From assembly GCA_040219575.1 (NCBI GenBank), contig JAVJSD010000071.1:103746-167745 (forward strand): a stretch of DNA of 64,000 bases, given 5' to 3'. The notes under the pieces are model-generated. The model worked only from the letters and a program-made list of their open reading frames with translations, did no database searches and was not told where the DNA came from. Shown piece by piece: positions 36,932 to 49,788 of this stretch; position 1 is the first letter of the stretch; every line of letters starts with the position of its first letter. The position numbers were made by a program, and so were the translations under genes. The stretch is from JAVJSD01 sp040219575. GTDB lineage: Bacteria > Planctomycetota > Planctomycetia > Pirellulales > Pirellulaceae.

Positions 36932-37098
36932 GGATTGCAGATTGCAGATTGCAGATTTGGAAGAGGAATAGAAACCGCTGATGGACGCTAATGAAACGCT
37001 AATCGGTTGCAATTTCCTTCATTAGCGTCCTATTAGCGTTCATCAGCGGTTCGTCCGTTCCTCGTCTTCAAATCTGAAATCTGAAATCTGCAATCCGA
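36932..37098. repeat. Nested palindromic element, copy 1
   Basis: Outer arms: GATTGCAGATTGCAGATTGC (36932 onward) against AAATCTGAAATCTGCAATCC (to 37098). Inner arms: ACCGCTGATGGACGCTAATG (36974-37003) against its near-exact inverse ending CATCAGCGGT (37021-37050). The centre is only 17 bases. A second copy is at 59631-59903. Confidence 0.85.
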
Positions 37099-37211
37099 CA
37101 GCCACCTTGGGCATTCACATTGGCGGGCACTGAACTTGCCGCTATCCTTCGCCCACCGCGGGTGCACTCTGCGCCCATTCTCTTGTCGTTCCACTTTGGG
37201 GGAGTGCTCCC

Positions 37212-38282
37212 ATGGTCCGTCGCTGGTTGACGACGAAGACATTCGGACTGCTTGGCGTCACATTTTGCGTGTTCGCCGGCTGCAATCGTACGGGCGAGCC
37301 GCTTGATAGCAATGCGCGCCTCGAAAGCATGCTGGAGAGCGTCGCGTTGAAAGCGGATTCGGCCGAAGTCGAGGAGCCTGAAATTGCCGGGGCGGCGGAC
37401 GCGATCCCGTCCAAGGTGATGGATGCTGACGAGGAAGCCGCCATCGATCCCGAGGTCGTCGCGACGGGTCTTGATTTGTCGTCACAGGTCGACGCTAGCG
37501 ACACGAAAGCGACCGCATCGCCTGCCACTCGTGCGATCCTGCGATCCGCTGTGTCTTGTGAACTCGTCCGTGAAGAAACGCTCGCCAACAACATCGCCAA
37601 CGCCACGACCATCGGATTCAAACGACGAGAGGTGATTCTGGCGGACGTCGCGGCAACAGAAGCGACGCCTCCGGGCGAAGTTGATCGCACCGGCGACACG
37701 TCGGCGGTCGGCACACTGGCGGGAGGAGGTTGCCGTGTCGTCGGCATGCGGATCGATTTTTCACCTGGCTTGCAACAGAGCAGCAAGCAGCCGCTCGACC
37801 TGGCGATCGAGGGCGAAGGCTTTTTTCAGATTTCCCTGCCAAACGGCGAAGTCGGCTACACCCGCGACGGGCGTTTCACCCTCGACGCCAATGGCATGAT
37901 TGCATTGTCCGGCAACAGGCAAGCTTGTTTGTTGGAACCAACGATTGCGTTGCCCGACAATTCGACCAAAGTGGTCGTCGATTCGGAGGGCGGAGTTTTT
38001 GTTGGATTGCCCAGCGAGGAAAAAGTGTTTGCGATTGGGCGACTGCAATTGGCCCGGTTCGCCAATCCCACACAACTCGCTCCCATCGGCGACAACCTCT
38101 TTCGAAGTACCGACGACTCGGGGATTCCCACGCTATCGAATCCCCAAACCTACGGCGCCGGCGCGATTCGCCAGGGGCGTCTGGAACGTTCCAATGTCGA
38201 CGTCGAAGTCGAGCTGAAACGGCTGTCCGCCTGTCGTCGCCGAATCTCGCAACTTCGCAAGTTGTTGGCGGAGGACGGATAG
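37212..38282 (+). CDS. Flagellar rod (FlgG/FlgF)-like lipoprotein
   Basis: A 356-residue protein with a lipoprotein signal (FCVFAGC, lipid Cys 24). After an acidic linker (about 25-105) it has the flagellar rod/hook N-terminal block LANNIANATTIGFKR (124-138), the central LAIEGEGFFQISLPNG and YTRDGRFTLDANG (197-228), and the C-terminal block IRQGRLERSNVDVEVELKRL (319-338). Those are the hallmarks of FlgG/FlgE/FlgF. Rod proteins normally lack a lipid anchor and are exported by the flagellar type III system. No flagellar genes are visible here. The ATG at 37212 has a gggggag site. I infer a repurposed rod-like outer-membrane or periplasmic protein. Confidence 0.8.
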   Translation: MVRRWLTTKTFGLLGVTFCVFAGCNRTGEPLDSNARLESMLESVALKADSAEVEEPEIAGAADAIPSKVMDADEEAAIDPEVVATGLDLSSQVDASDTKATASPATRAILRSAVSCELVREETLANNIANATTIGFKRREVILADVAATEATPPGEVDRTGDTSAVGTLAGGGCRVVGMRIDFSPGLQQSSKQPLDLAIEGEGFFQISLPNGEVGYTRDGRFTLDANGMIALSGNRQACLLEPTIALPDNSTKVVVDSEGGVFVGLPSEEKVFAIGRLQLARFANPTQLAPIGDNLFRSTDDSGIPTLSNPQTYGAGAIRQGRLERSNVDVEVELKRLSACRRRISQLRKLLAEDG

Positions 38283-38510
38283 GCAAGAGGATCGGCGACT
38301 ACTTCGTCGCAATTGGGGAACAAGGATCATTTGCCGCCGATTAGCGTCGATCCGCGGTTCGCTTCCTCCCGAAAACGCTAGCACCGCCGGAGAACTGCTC
38401 TTGTCGTTCCTCCGCCACGCAGGTATTTTTCGCCCGCTCGTCTTTAGGGAATCTCAATCGGGGAAAAGCGCCCCCGGCTTCTTTGCATGTTGAGGCATTG
38501 CGCCGTGGAA

Positions 38511-39245
38511 ATGACCACTCGCCCATCTCGTTGGCTGACGACCGGTTCGGCGGTGCTGCTGCTGGCCGCCGCCGTTTCGCTGAGCGGTTGCCGCTACGCC
38601 GCCGTGGGACAGAATATCGAAGGCAGCAGGTTGATGGCGCAAGGCAACTACGCCGGCGCGCTGCAGCGGTTTCAGGATGCCGTGACCAACGACCCGGCCA
38701 GCGCCGACGCCTACTACAACATGGGCCGCACCTTCCACGAGATCGGCAAGCAGACCGCCAACGACGAGCAGCTCGCCAACGCCGAGACGCTCTACAATCA
38801 GTGCCTCGACATCGACGCGGACCACGTCGATTGCCACCGCGCGCTGGCCGTGCTGCTGGTCGACACGCAGCGCCCCGACCGCGCCTTCGCCCTGCTGAAG
38901 AACTGGGCCACGCGAAACCAAAGCAACGCCGACGCCCGCATCGAGCTGGCCCGCCTGTATCACGAATTCGGCGACAGCGAGACGGCGCGGTTGCACCTCG
39001 ACGACGCCATCGCCATCGATCTGACGAACCCCCGAGCCTGGACCGCCCGCGGCCATCTCCGCGAGGAGCAAGGCGAGATCGGCCAGGCGCTGGCCAACTA
39101 CCAGCGCTCGTACCAGTTGAACTCGCTGCAACCGGCCCTCGCCGAGCGAATCGCCTCGATCCAACGCAGCAATCAAAGCGGCCTCTCGTTGCCCACCTTC
39201 AACGGCACGCGGATGGTGAACGGGGGGAGCACCTTGCGGTACTGA
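38511..39245 (+). CDS. TPR-repeat lipoprotein
   Basis: A 244-residue protein. Lipoprotein signal with TTGSAVLLLAAAVSLSGC (lipid Cys about residue 27), then about five tetratricopeptide repeats from residue 35 to 220 (for example LMAQGNYAGALQRFQDAVTN and LAEAETLYNQCLDIDADH-like helices, AYYNMGRTFHEIGKQ). It ends in a Ser/Thr-rich tail. TPR lipoproteins usually act as scaffolds in the periplasm or on the outer membrane. An earlier in-frame ATG is at 38487; I prefer 38511 because it gives a standard signal peptide. Role unknown. Confidence 0.82.
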   Translation: MTTRPSRWLTTGSAVLLLAAAVSLSGCRYAAVGQNIEGSRLMAQGNYAGALQRFQDAVTNDPASADAYYNMGRTFHEIGKQTANDEQLANAETLYNQCLDIDADHVDCHRALAVLLVDTQRPDRAFALLKNWATRNQSNADARIELARLYHEFGDSETARLHLDDAIAIDLTNPRAWTARGHLREEQGEIGQALANYQRSYQLNSLQPALAERIASIQRSNQSGLSLPTFNGTRMVNGGSTLRY

Positions 39246-39292
39246 TTTCAGATTTCAGATTTCAGATTGCAGATTTCAGATCTGAAACCTGA
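39244..39292. repeat. CAGATTT tandem repeat at TPR gene 3' end
   Basis: Runs of GATTTCAGATTTCAGATTTC then GATTGCAGATTTCAGATCTG; the same unit forms the outer arms of the nested palindromes at 36932 and 59631. Overlaps the stop codon by two bases. Confidence 0.75.
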
Positions 39293-39345
39293 AAACAGAA
39301 AGGAACGGCGACGACAAGTCGTCGGCTTGGAGCGAGTTCTCCCGC

Positions 39346-39413
39346 TCCACTCACCACTCACCACTCATCACTCACCACTCACCACTCATCACTCACCACT
39401 CACCACTCACCAC

Positions 39414-39420
<7 letters not shown>
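39346..39420. repeat. CACTCACC octamer tandem repeat
   Basis: About nine units of CACTCACCA/CACTCATCA between the TPR gene and the 3' end of clpB. An inverse short copy (GTGAGTGGTGAGTGGCGAGT) sits at 58151 after prkA. Confidence 0.8.
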
Positions 39421-42086
<2,666 letters not shown>

Positions 42087-42171
42087 CGGGTTGCCTCGTG
42101 ATCAGCGCAGGGGGGCGCGCTGCTTTCTGTTGTTGATTGTCCCGAACGGGACGTAGGTGGGAAAAGGTAAA

Positions 42172-42306
42172 CTCCCAAGCCGACGGCTCCGCCGTCGTGG
42201 TTCGCGTACGACGGCGGAGCCGTCGGCTTGGGAGGTGATCGTCCGGCGACGACGGCGGAGCCGTCGGCTTGGGTGGTGGTCGGGCGGCGACGGCGGAACC
42301 GTCGCC
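42172..42306. repeat. AAGCCGACGGCTCCGCCGTC palindromic repeat array
   Basis: At least three alternating direct and inverse copies of CCCAAGCCGACGGCTCCGCC / CGACGGCGGAGCCGTCGGCT between dnaK and clpB. Another copy at 58199-58221. Confidence 0.85.
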
Positions 42307-42332
42307 GGGGGTTGTCGCGTGTTGGGCGTGGT

Positions 42333-44243
<1,911 letters not shown>

Positions 44244-44701
44244 AACGATCTCCTTTCGTGAGTCGGGTCATCATCTCGCGCCGTGCTCCGACGCGGGCGA
44301 TGCTTACTCGTTTGAATTGCGTGTTTCTCTGCCCGAGGTGTTTCGGGATTTGGGCAAGGTTGTTGGATTGGAGAGAAGGTTAAAGCAAAGGCCATGCCAG
44401 ATTGCCGCGGCAGCCGGTTTTGCGACGCAACCTGTTCCTTTTGTTGGTGTTACAGCTGTCGCTACAATCCGACCCTTAGGCGGCGCACCAGTGAGCCGCC
44501 GCGCCGCTGCCATATTGGCAGTTCGGCCGAAGGCGTTGAAGCCTGCTGTATCGCTGGTCGCCCGTCTTCGCCGAAACCGCCGCGGCCGACCGCGCGCCGC
44601 TTAGTTGACACCCAACTTCGGCATGGTACAAGAACACCGCAGACCACGATGGGGCGAATCCAGCATCCCTCCCCCTCTTTCCCCACCACGGGCAGTTCGC
44701 C
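44244..44701. other. Divergent promoter region (dnaK / pheA)
   Basis: About 460 bases between divergent genes. Carries a possible plus-strand promoter at 44441-44468. A CCCGAGGTGTTTCGGG hairpin at about 44330-44345 lies in the dnaK leader side. No CIRCE element found. Confidence 0.5.
44441..44468 (+). promoter_or_regulatory. Possible promoter (TTGTTG-N16-TACAAT) for pheA
   Basis: TTGTTG (44441-44446) and TACAAT (44463-44468) are 16 bases apart and lie 230 bases before the pheA start. Confidence 0.35.
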
Positions 44702-45823
44702 ATGGCGAAGCGCAAGAGCAGCACCCGTCCCAAAAGCACGTCGTCGCGCACTCTGACTCCGGCGGAGATCGCCAAGCGAACGGCGCGTCTCGATCGCGAA
44801 CTGGTCAGTCTGGTCAATCAGCGCGCGCGGCTGTGCGAAAAGGCCGCCAAACTGCGCCGCGACAACGGCGAGCCGGTGTTCGAGCCGAACGAAGAATCCG
44901 CGGTCATCGAACAAACGCTGGCGGCGAACAAGGGGCCGCTCTCGGCCGAGGCCGTGCGGGCGGTGATGCGGGAGACGATCAGCGGTTGCCGGGCGCTGGT
45001 GCATCCGCTGCGGGTCGCCTATCTGGGGCCTCAGTACAGCTACTCGCATCTGGCGGCCACGCAGCGGTTTGGCGAGTGCGTGACGCTTGCGCCGGTGGCG
45101 ACGATCGCCGCCGTATTCGAAGAGGTCAACCGCCGGCAGGCCGACTTCGGCCTGGTGCCGATCGAGAACTCGACCGACGGCCGCGTGGTCGACACGCTCG
45201 ACATGTTCGCCCGACTACCGGTGCAAATCTGCGGCGAGGTGCGGCTGCGGATTCACCATTACCTGTTGGGAAAGTGCTCGCGCGACCAGGTTCGCGAGGT
45301 GTACAGTAAGCCGCAGGCGCTGTCGCAGTGCCGCGACTGGATCGCCAAACACTTGCCGGGCGTGCGCACCGTGGAGATGACCAGCACGGCGGCGGCGGCC
45401 CAACTTGCCGTCGATCGGCAAGGCGCCGCGGCGGTGGCCAGTTTGCAGGCGGGCGTCAATTACGGCCTCGACGTGATCGCCGCCAACATCGAAGACAACC
45501 GCAACAACATTACGCGTTTCGTGGTCATCGGACATCGCCCGGCCGAACGTGCGGGCGACGATAAGACGTCGCTGATGTTCGAGATTCCGCATGCTCCCGG
45601 GGCGCTGGCCGACGTGATGGCGATCTTCAAGCGGAACAAGCTCAATCTCACCTGGATCGAGTCGTTTCCGATCACGGGAACGACAAGCGAGTACCGATTC
45701 TTCGTGGAGTTGGAGGGGCATCCCAAGGACCTCAAGATCCGCCGCGCTTTGGCGTCGCTTGAGAAGAAGACGGTCCGACTCGACATCCTGGGCGCGTACG
45801 TCAAGACGGAAGTGATCGAATAG
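44702..45823 (+). CDS. pheA: Chorismate mutase/prephenate dehydratase (P-protein)
   Basis: A 373-residue bifunctional enzyme of phenylalanine synthesis. An AroQ-type helical chorismate mutase domain (about 18-100, with RELVSLVNQRARL) is followed by the prephenate dehydratase domain (about 104-281) and an ACT regulatory domain (about 288-372). Catalytic T271-R272-F273 (NNITRF) is present. The ACT domain carries ESFP (320-323) in place of the usual ESRP phenylalanine-binding motif, so feedback control could be altered. The start ATG at 44702 gives a Lys/Ser-rich lead of about 17 residues. Confidence 0.94.
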   Translation: MAKRKSSTRPKSTSSRTLTPAEIAKRTARLDRELVSLVNQRARLCEKAAKLRRDNGEPVFEPNEESAVIEQTLAANKGPLSAEAVRAVMRETISGCRALVHPLRVAYLGPQYSYSHLAATQRFGECVTLAPVATIAAVFEEVNRRQADFGLVPIENSTDGRVVDTLDMFARLPVQICGEVRLRIHHYLLGKCSRDQVREVYSKPQALSQCRDWIAKHLPGVRTVEMTSTAAAAQLAVDRQGAAAVASLQAGVNYGLDVIAANIEDNRNNITRFVVIGHRPAERAGDDKTSLMFEIPHAPGALADVMAIFKRNKLNLTWIESFPITGTTSEYRFFVELEGHPKDLKIRRALASLEKKTVRLDILGAYVKTEVIE

Positions 45824-45883
45824 GACCGCCATCGCCGTCGATCATCAATCGTCGGAGTACGCCGGCAGGAAAGAAGGAATCCG

Positions 45884-46969
45884 ATGCTGCACGCCGTCAT
45901 CATGGCCGGAGGATCCGGAACGCGGTTCTGGCCCGAGAGCCGCAATCAGCGGCCCAAACAATTGCTGCAATTGGCCGGGCGAAGGACGATGATGCAGGCC
46001 ACCGTGCAGCGGCTTGGCGACCTGGTCTCGCCCGAGCGGACGTTGATCGTCACCAATCGCCGGCTGGTGGCGCCGATCGCCGAGCAATTGCCGCAGTTGC
46101 CGGCTGCGTCGTTTGTCGGCGAACCCTGCAAGCGCGACACCGCGCCGTGCATCGGCCTGGCGGCGCTGTTGGTCAGCCGGCACGACGACGATGCGACGAT
46201 GGCCGTCATGCCGGCCGACCACCTGATCCAGCCCGACGACGCCTTTCGCGACGCCATCGAGTACGCGGCGCGATTGGTCGAGCAGCATCCCCAGCGGATC
46301 GTCACTTTCGGCATTCGGCCGAGCTACCCGGCCGAGACGTTCGGCTACATCCAGCGTGGCGAGCCTCTCGAAACGGGCGAAGCCGCCGCACCCGCCGCTT
46401 ACCGCGCAGCGCGGTTTCGCGAAAAGCCCTCGGCCGAAACGGCCCGCCAGTACCTGGCCTCGGGCGACTTCTATTGGAACTCCGGCATCTTTGTCTGGAA
46501 GGCCAAGACGATTCTCGCCGCGCTCGCCGAGAACGCGCCGGAAATCTACACGCACCTGGAGAAGATCGCCGCGGCGCTGGGACGCGACGATTACGAGCAG
46601 ACGCTGGAGCACGAGTTCGCGGCCATCCCCGGCAAGTCGATCGACTTCGCCGTGATGGAGCACTACGACGACGTGGCGGTCGTCGAAGCGCCGTTCGAGT
46701 GGGACGACGTCGGGAATTGGACGGCGCTGGCCCGACTGCTCGGCGCCGACGACGCCGGCAACACTGTCGTCGGCCGCCACATCGGGATCGACACCACGGG
46801 CAGCATCATCCGCACGTCCGACGATCACGTCGTGGTGACGGTCGGGCTGGACGACTTCATCGTCGTGCACACGCCCGACGCCACGCTGATCGCCCCGCGC
46901 GACCGCGAGGAATCGCTGCGCGAGATCGTCCGGCGCATCGCCGAGCGGGGTTGGGACGAGCATCTGTAG
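45884..46969 (+). CDS. manC: Mannose-1-phosphate guanylyltransferase
   Basis: A 361-residue nucleotidyltransferase that makes GDP-mannose from mannose 1-phosphate and GTP, for polysaccharides and cell-surface glycans. It opens with VIMAGGSGTRFWPESR and RPKQLL (the pyrophosphorylase signature), followed by VMPADHLI, and has the sugar-nucleotide region FREKPSAETARQYLASGDFYWNSGIF and EWDDVGNW near the middle. It lacks the isomerase domain of bifunctional AlgA/ManC enzymes. An aaaggaa-like site (agaaggaat) lies before the ATG. It follows pheA by 60 bases; possibly one transcript. Confidence 0.92.
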   Translation: MLHAVIMAGGSGTRFWPESRNQRPKQLLQLAGRRTMMQATVQRLGDLVSPERTLIVTNRRLVAPIAEQLPQLPAASFVGEPCKRDTAPCIGLAALLVSRHDDDATMAVMPADHLIQPDDAFRDAIEYAARLVEQHPQRIVTFGIRPSYPAETFGYIQRGEPLETGEAAAPAAYRAARFREKPSAETARQYLASGDFYWNSGIFVWKAKTILAALAENAPEIYTHLEKIAAALGRDDYEQTLEHEFAAIPGKSIDFAVMEHYDDVAVVEAPFEWDDVGNWTALARLLGADDAGNTVVGRHIGIDTTGSIIRTSDDHVVVTVGLDDFIVVHTPDATLIAPRDREESLREIVRRIAERGWDEHL

Positions 46970-47154
46970 TCCCGTTGACGATGCGCCGCGAATCGTCGGG
47001 TTTTACGCCGCGTTTAAGCGGGCGCGCCGATAGTTTTCCTTGCCTTGCAGCGCGATTGGGGTTATCACATAGCCCTTCCCGGCGCGATCTTTGGCGATGA
47101 GCAACCGCTGCTGGCGGTGCGCCGCTCCCTCTCCCTTCCCAAGACGACCCCAGC

Positions 47155-49143
47155 ATGAGCGACGATTCGGGCTCCCGGCATGAAGGCGCATCGCACCACA
47201 CGGCCGACGATGTCATCACCACCGAGGCCCCGCCGACGACCGTGTGGGGCATCGCCCGACGTCTCGGTCCCGGCCTGATTGTGGCCGGTTCGATTGTGGG
47301 CTCGGGAGAGTTGATCGCCACCACCAAAACCGGCGCCGAGGCCGGCTTCTGGCTGCTGTGGTTGATCCTCATCGGCTGCGTGATCAAGGTTTTCTGCCAA
47401 GTGGAGATGGGCCGCTTTTCGCTGGTGGCCGGCAAGACGACGATGTTCGGGCTGAACGAGGTGCCGGGCCCCGCCGCCTCGATCTCGGCGACCGGCGATC
47501 CGAAGGGGAGTTCGATCCGCGGCAACTGGATTGTGTGGTACTGGTTCTTGATGTGGTTCGCCGGCATCGGCCAGTTGGGCGGCATCGTGGGCGGCGTCGG
47601 TCAGGCGCTGGCGATCAGCATGCCGCTGACCGAGGCGGGGCGCGCGTTCAATACGTTTGTCGACGACAAGACGCAGTTGATCGTCAAAGAGAGCGAACTG
47701 GAGCGGGCGCTGCAGAACGAGGTCGCGCCGGCCACCGCCGAGAGCGTGTCGGCGCTCGAGTCGCAGATCGCCAAGCTGAAGCAGGATCTTGGCGAGGCCG
47801 AAGCCAAGCTCTTGCCCCAACTTGGCCGCGCGGAATTCGCCCGCCTGGGCGGTGATCCCGAGGATCCCAACTTGCCTGTTTTCATGAAGCGGCTCGGCCG
47901 ACAGGCGTACGACCGACTGGGTGGATTCACGCACGATGACCAAGGGGTCGCTAGTTTGGCCGCGAAACTTGGGGCGGATCGATTTCGGGAACTCGGCGGT
48001 GAGCCGGAGGACCCCGCATACGATCAGTTCGTCGCGATGTTGGGCTATGGGGAGTTCAAAAATCTGGGCGGCAATCCCTGGCAGGCGAACTTCGACAACT
48101 TCGCCATGGCGCTCGGCAGAACGCGCTTTGAGGCGCTCGGCGAAAAACCGCCGACTCCGCCCGACGAATTCATCTGGGCGGGGATCATCGCCGTGCTGAC
48201 GTCGGTGGTGCTGGTGCTCGGGCGTTACGGGTTCATCCAGACGTTTTCGACGGTGATGGTGGCCTCGTTCACGCTGATCACCGTCGTCAACCTGGTGATG
48301 CTGCAGACGAATCCGTCGTGGGCCGTCAGCCTGGGCGACATCGCCAATGGGATGTCCTTTCGACTGCCGCCGGCCGACGCGGGGACCACATCCACCAGTC
48401 TCGCCACGGCGCTGGCCACGTTCGGCATCATCGGCGTGGGGGCCAGTGAACTGGTGACGTATCCGTACTGGTGTCTGGAAAAAGGCTATGCCCGCTTCAC
48501 GGGGCCGCACGACAACACGCCCGAGTGGGCCGCGCGAGCCCGAGGCTGGATGCGAGTGATGCACTGGGACGCCTGGTGCTCGATGTTCGTGTACACTTTC
48601 GCCACGATTGCGTTCTATTTGCTGGGTGCGGCGGTGCTGGGGCGAAGCGGCCTGAATCCCGGCGGCAGCGACCTGATTCGCACGTTGTCGGTGATGTACG
48701 AACCGGTGTTCGGTTCGACGGCGCAGATTCTGTTCCTGTTCGGCGCGTTCGCGGTCCTGTACTCGACATACTTCGTGGCGAACGCCAGCCACGCCCGGGT
48801 GTTCTCCGACGCGCTGCGCGTGCTGGGTTTCATCAATCCCAGCGAGGACAACCGGCGCCGTTGGATTCGGTTGCTTAGCGGTCTGTTTCCGCTGCTCTGC
48901 CTGCTGTTCTACATCTTGATTCCGTCGCCGGCCGAACTGGTGCTGATCAGCGGCCTGATGCAGGCGGGCATGCTGCCGATGCTGGCGATCGCGGCGCTCT
49001 ACTTCCGCTTCCGCCGCAGCGACCCCCGAATCGCGCCGACGAAATTGTGGGACATCCTGCTGTGGATCTCGGCCCTGGGGATGGGCATCGCCGGATTCTG
49101 GGCCTTCTACGAGAAACTCGCGCCGATGTTCCTCGGCGGCTGA
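47155..49143 (+). CDS. Nramp-like transporter with large repeat-containing insert
   Basis: A 662-residue membrane protein. The beginning, RLGPGLIVAGSIVGSGELIA (36-55), and later LVTYPYWCLEKGYARFTG resemble Nramp TM1 and TM6, but the metal-binding DPGN and MPH motifs are absent (GSGEL and SELVTYPYW instead), so substrates other than Mn/Fe are likely. Between helices 3 and 4 is an insert (about 160-338): a coiled-coil-like part (170-222) and five repeats of 24-25 residues with the pattern LG-x2-xF-x2-LGG-xP. The remaining eight or so hydrophobic segments follow from residue 339. Overall similar to Nramp-related proteins but larger by about 200 residues. Confidence 0.82.
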   Translation: MSDDSGSRHEGASHHTADDVITTEAPPTTVWGIARRLGPGLIVAGSIVGSGELIATTKTGAEAGFWLLWLILIGCVIKVFCQVEMGRFSLVAGKTTMFGLNEVPGPAASISATGDPKGSSIRGNWIVWYWFLMWFAGIGQLGGIVGGVGQALAISMPLTEAGRAFNTFVDDKTQLIVKESELERALQNEVAPATAESVSALESQIAKLKQDLGEAEAKLLPQLGRAEFARLGGDPEDPNLPVFMKRLGRQAYDRLGGFTHDDQGVASLAAKLGADRFRELGGEPEDPAYDQFVAMLGYGEFKNLGGNPWQANFDNFAMALGRTRFEALGEKPPTPPDEFIWAGIIAVLTSVVLVLGRYGFIQTFSTVMVASFTLITVVNLVMLQTNPSWAVSLGDIANGMSFRLPPADAGTTSTSLATALATFGIIGVGASELVTYPYWCLEKGYARFTGPHDNTPEWAARARGWMRVMHWDAWCSMFVYTFATIAFYLLGAAVLGRSGLNPGGSDLIRTLSVMYEPVFGSTAQILFLFGAFAVLYSTYFVANASHARVFSDALRVLGFINPSEDNRRRWIRLLSGLFPLLCLLFYILIPSPAELVLISGLMQAGMLPMLAIAALYFRFRRSDPRIAPTKLWDILLWISALGMGIAGFWAFYEKLAPMFLGG

Positions 49144-49150
49144 CACCCCC

Positions 49151-49200
49151 GTAGGGCAGGCTTCCAGCCTGCCAGGCAGGCAAGATGCCTGCCCTACGGT
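49151..49200. repeat. GTAGGGCAGGCTTCC palindrome
   Basis: GTAGGGCAGGCTTCCAGCCT with inverse GGCAGGCAAGATGCCTGCCC; the arms fold into a hairpin. Same family as 28524-28581 and 28714-28746. Confidence 0.8.
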
Positions 49201-49208
49201 GATAGGCG

Positions 49209-49637
49209 TTACTCGCGGAGAATCAACACGGGGCAGGGAGCGTGTCGCGTAACGAGCTCGGCGACGCTGCCGATCATCAGCCGCGACAATCCCGTGCGGC
49301 CGTGCGAGGGCATCACGATCAACTCCGCCTTGGCGCTCCGCGCCAGTTCGACGATCTCGTCCGCGGCGCTGCCGAAGGCGACCACCAGGTTGGCGCCCGC
49401 GAAGCGCTGACCCGTGAAACGCTTCTCCATTTCGGCGTAGGCCTGGTCGCGGGCGGCGGCCTCGTCGAGCACGTTCCACAGCAGTCCCGGTTCGGCGGCG
49501 GTGAGGCTGGGCAACACGTGCACGATTTGCAGCTGCGACCCGTCGGCGACCAACTCTCGGGCGACTTCCGCGGCCCGCATCGAGGCATCGGAAAAGTCAA
49601 ATGGCACAACGGTTGTTCGGGAGGAGAACCAAGTCAT
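49209..49637 (-). CDS. Universal stress protein (UspA family)
   Basis: A 142-residue single-domain USP, minus strand. VVPFDFSDASMRAAEVA opens the fold and MPSHGRTGLSRLMIGSVAE carries the ATP-binding loop (P-S-H-G-x9-G-S, with the first Gly of MJ0577-type proteins replaced by Pro). USPs help survival of growth arrest and stress. ATG at 49637. It sits between the Nramp-like transporter and a MarR gene, all on different orientations, so an operon is unlikely. Confidence 0.9.
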   Translation of the reverse strand: MTWFSSRTTVVPFDFSDASMRAAEVARELVADGSQLQIVHVLPSLTAAEPGLLWNVLDEAAARDQAYAEMEKRFTGQRFAGANLVVAFGSAADEIVELARSAKAELIVMPSHGRTGLSRLMIGSVAELVTRHAPCPVLILRE

Positions 49638-49788
49638 CGAGTCGCCGGCGCCGCAAAGGTGGAAATAAGGGCATGCGTGAGGAAGAGGTTGATGCCGGCG
49701 ATTATCCCGCCGAGGCCCGCTGACTGCAATGAGCCTCGCCGCAAAGTACTCCGGGTGGGAAGGGGTGCGACTCGCACGAACGCGACGA

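Noticed and set aside
44244..44440. CIRCE or other HrcA operator upstream of dnaK
   Set aside because: No nine-base TTAGCACTC-type inverted pair was found; only a short CCCGA/TCGGG hairpin.
47065..49479. 804-codon minus-strand frame opposite the transporter
   Set aside because: Arg/Gln/His-rich, low-complexity translation; the plus strand has a clear membrane protein.
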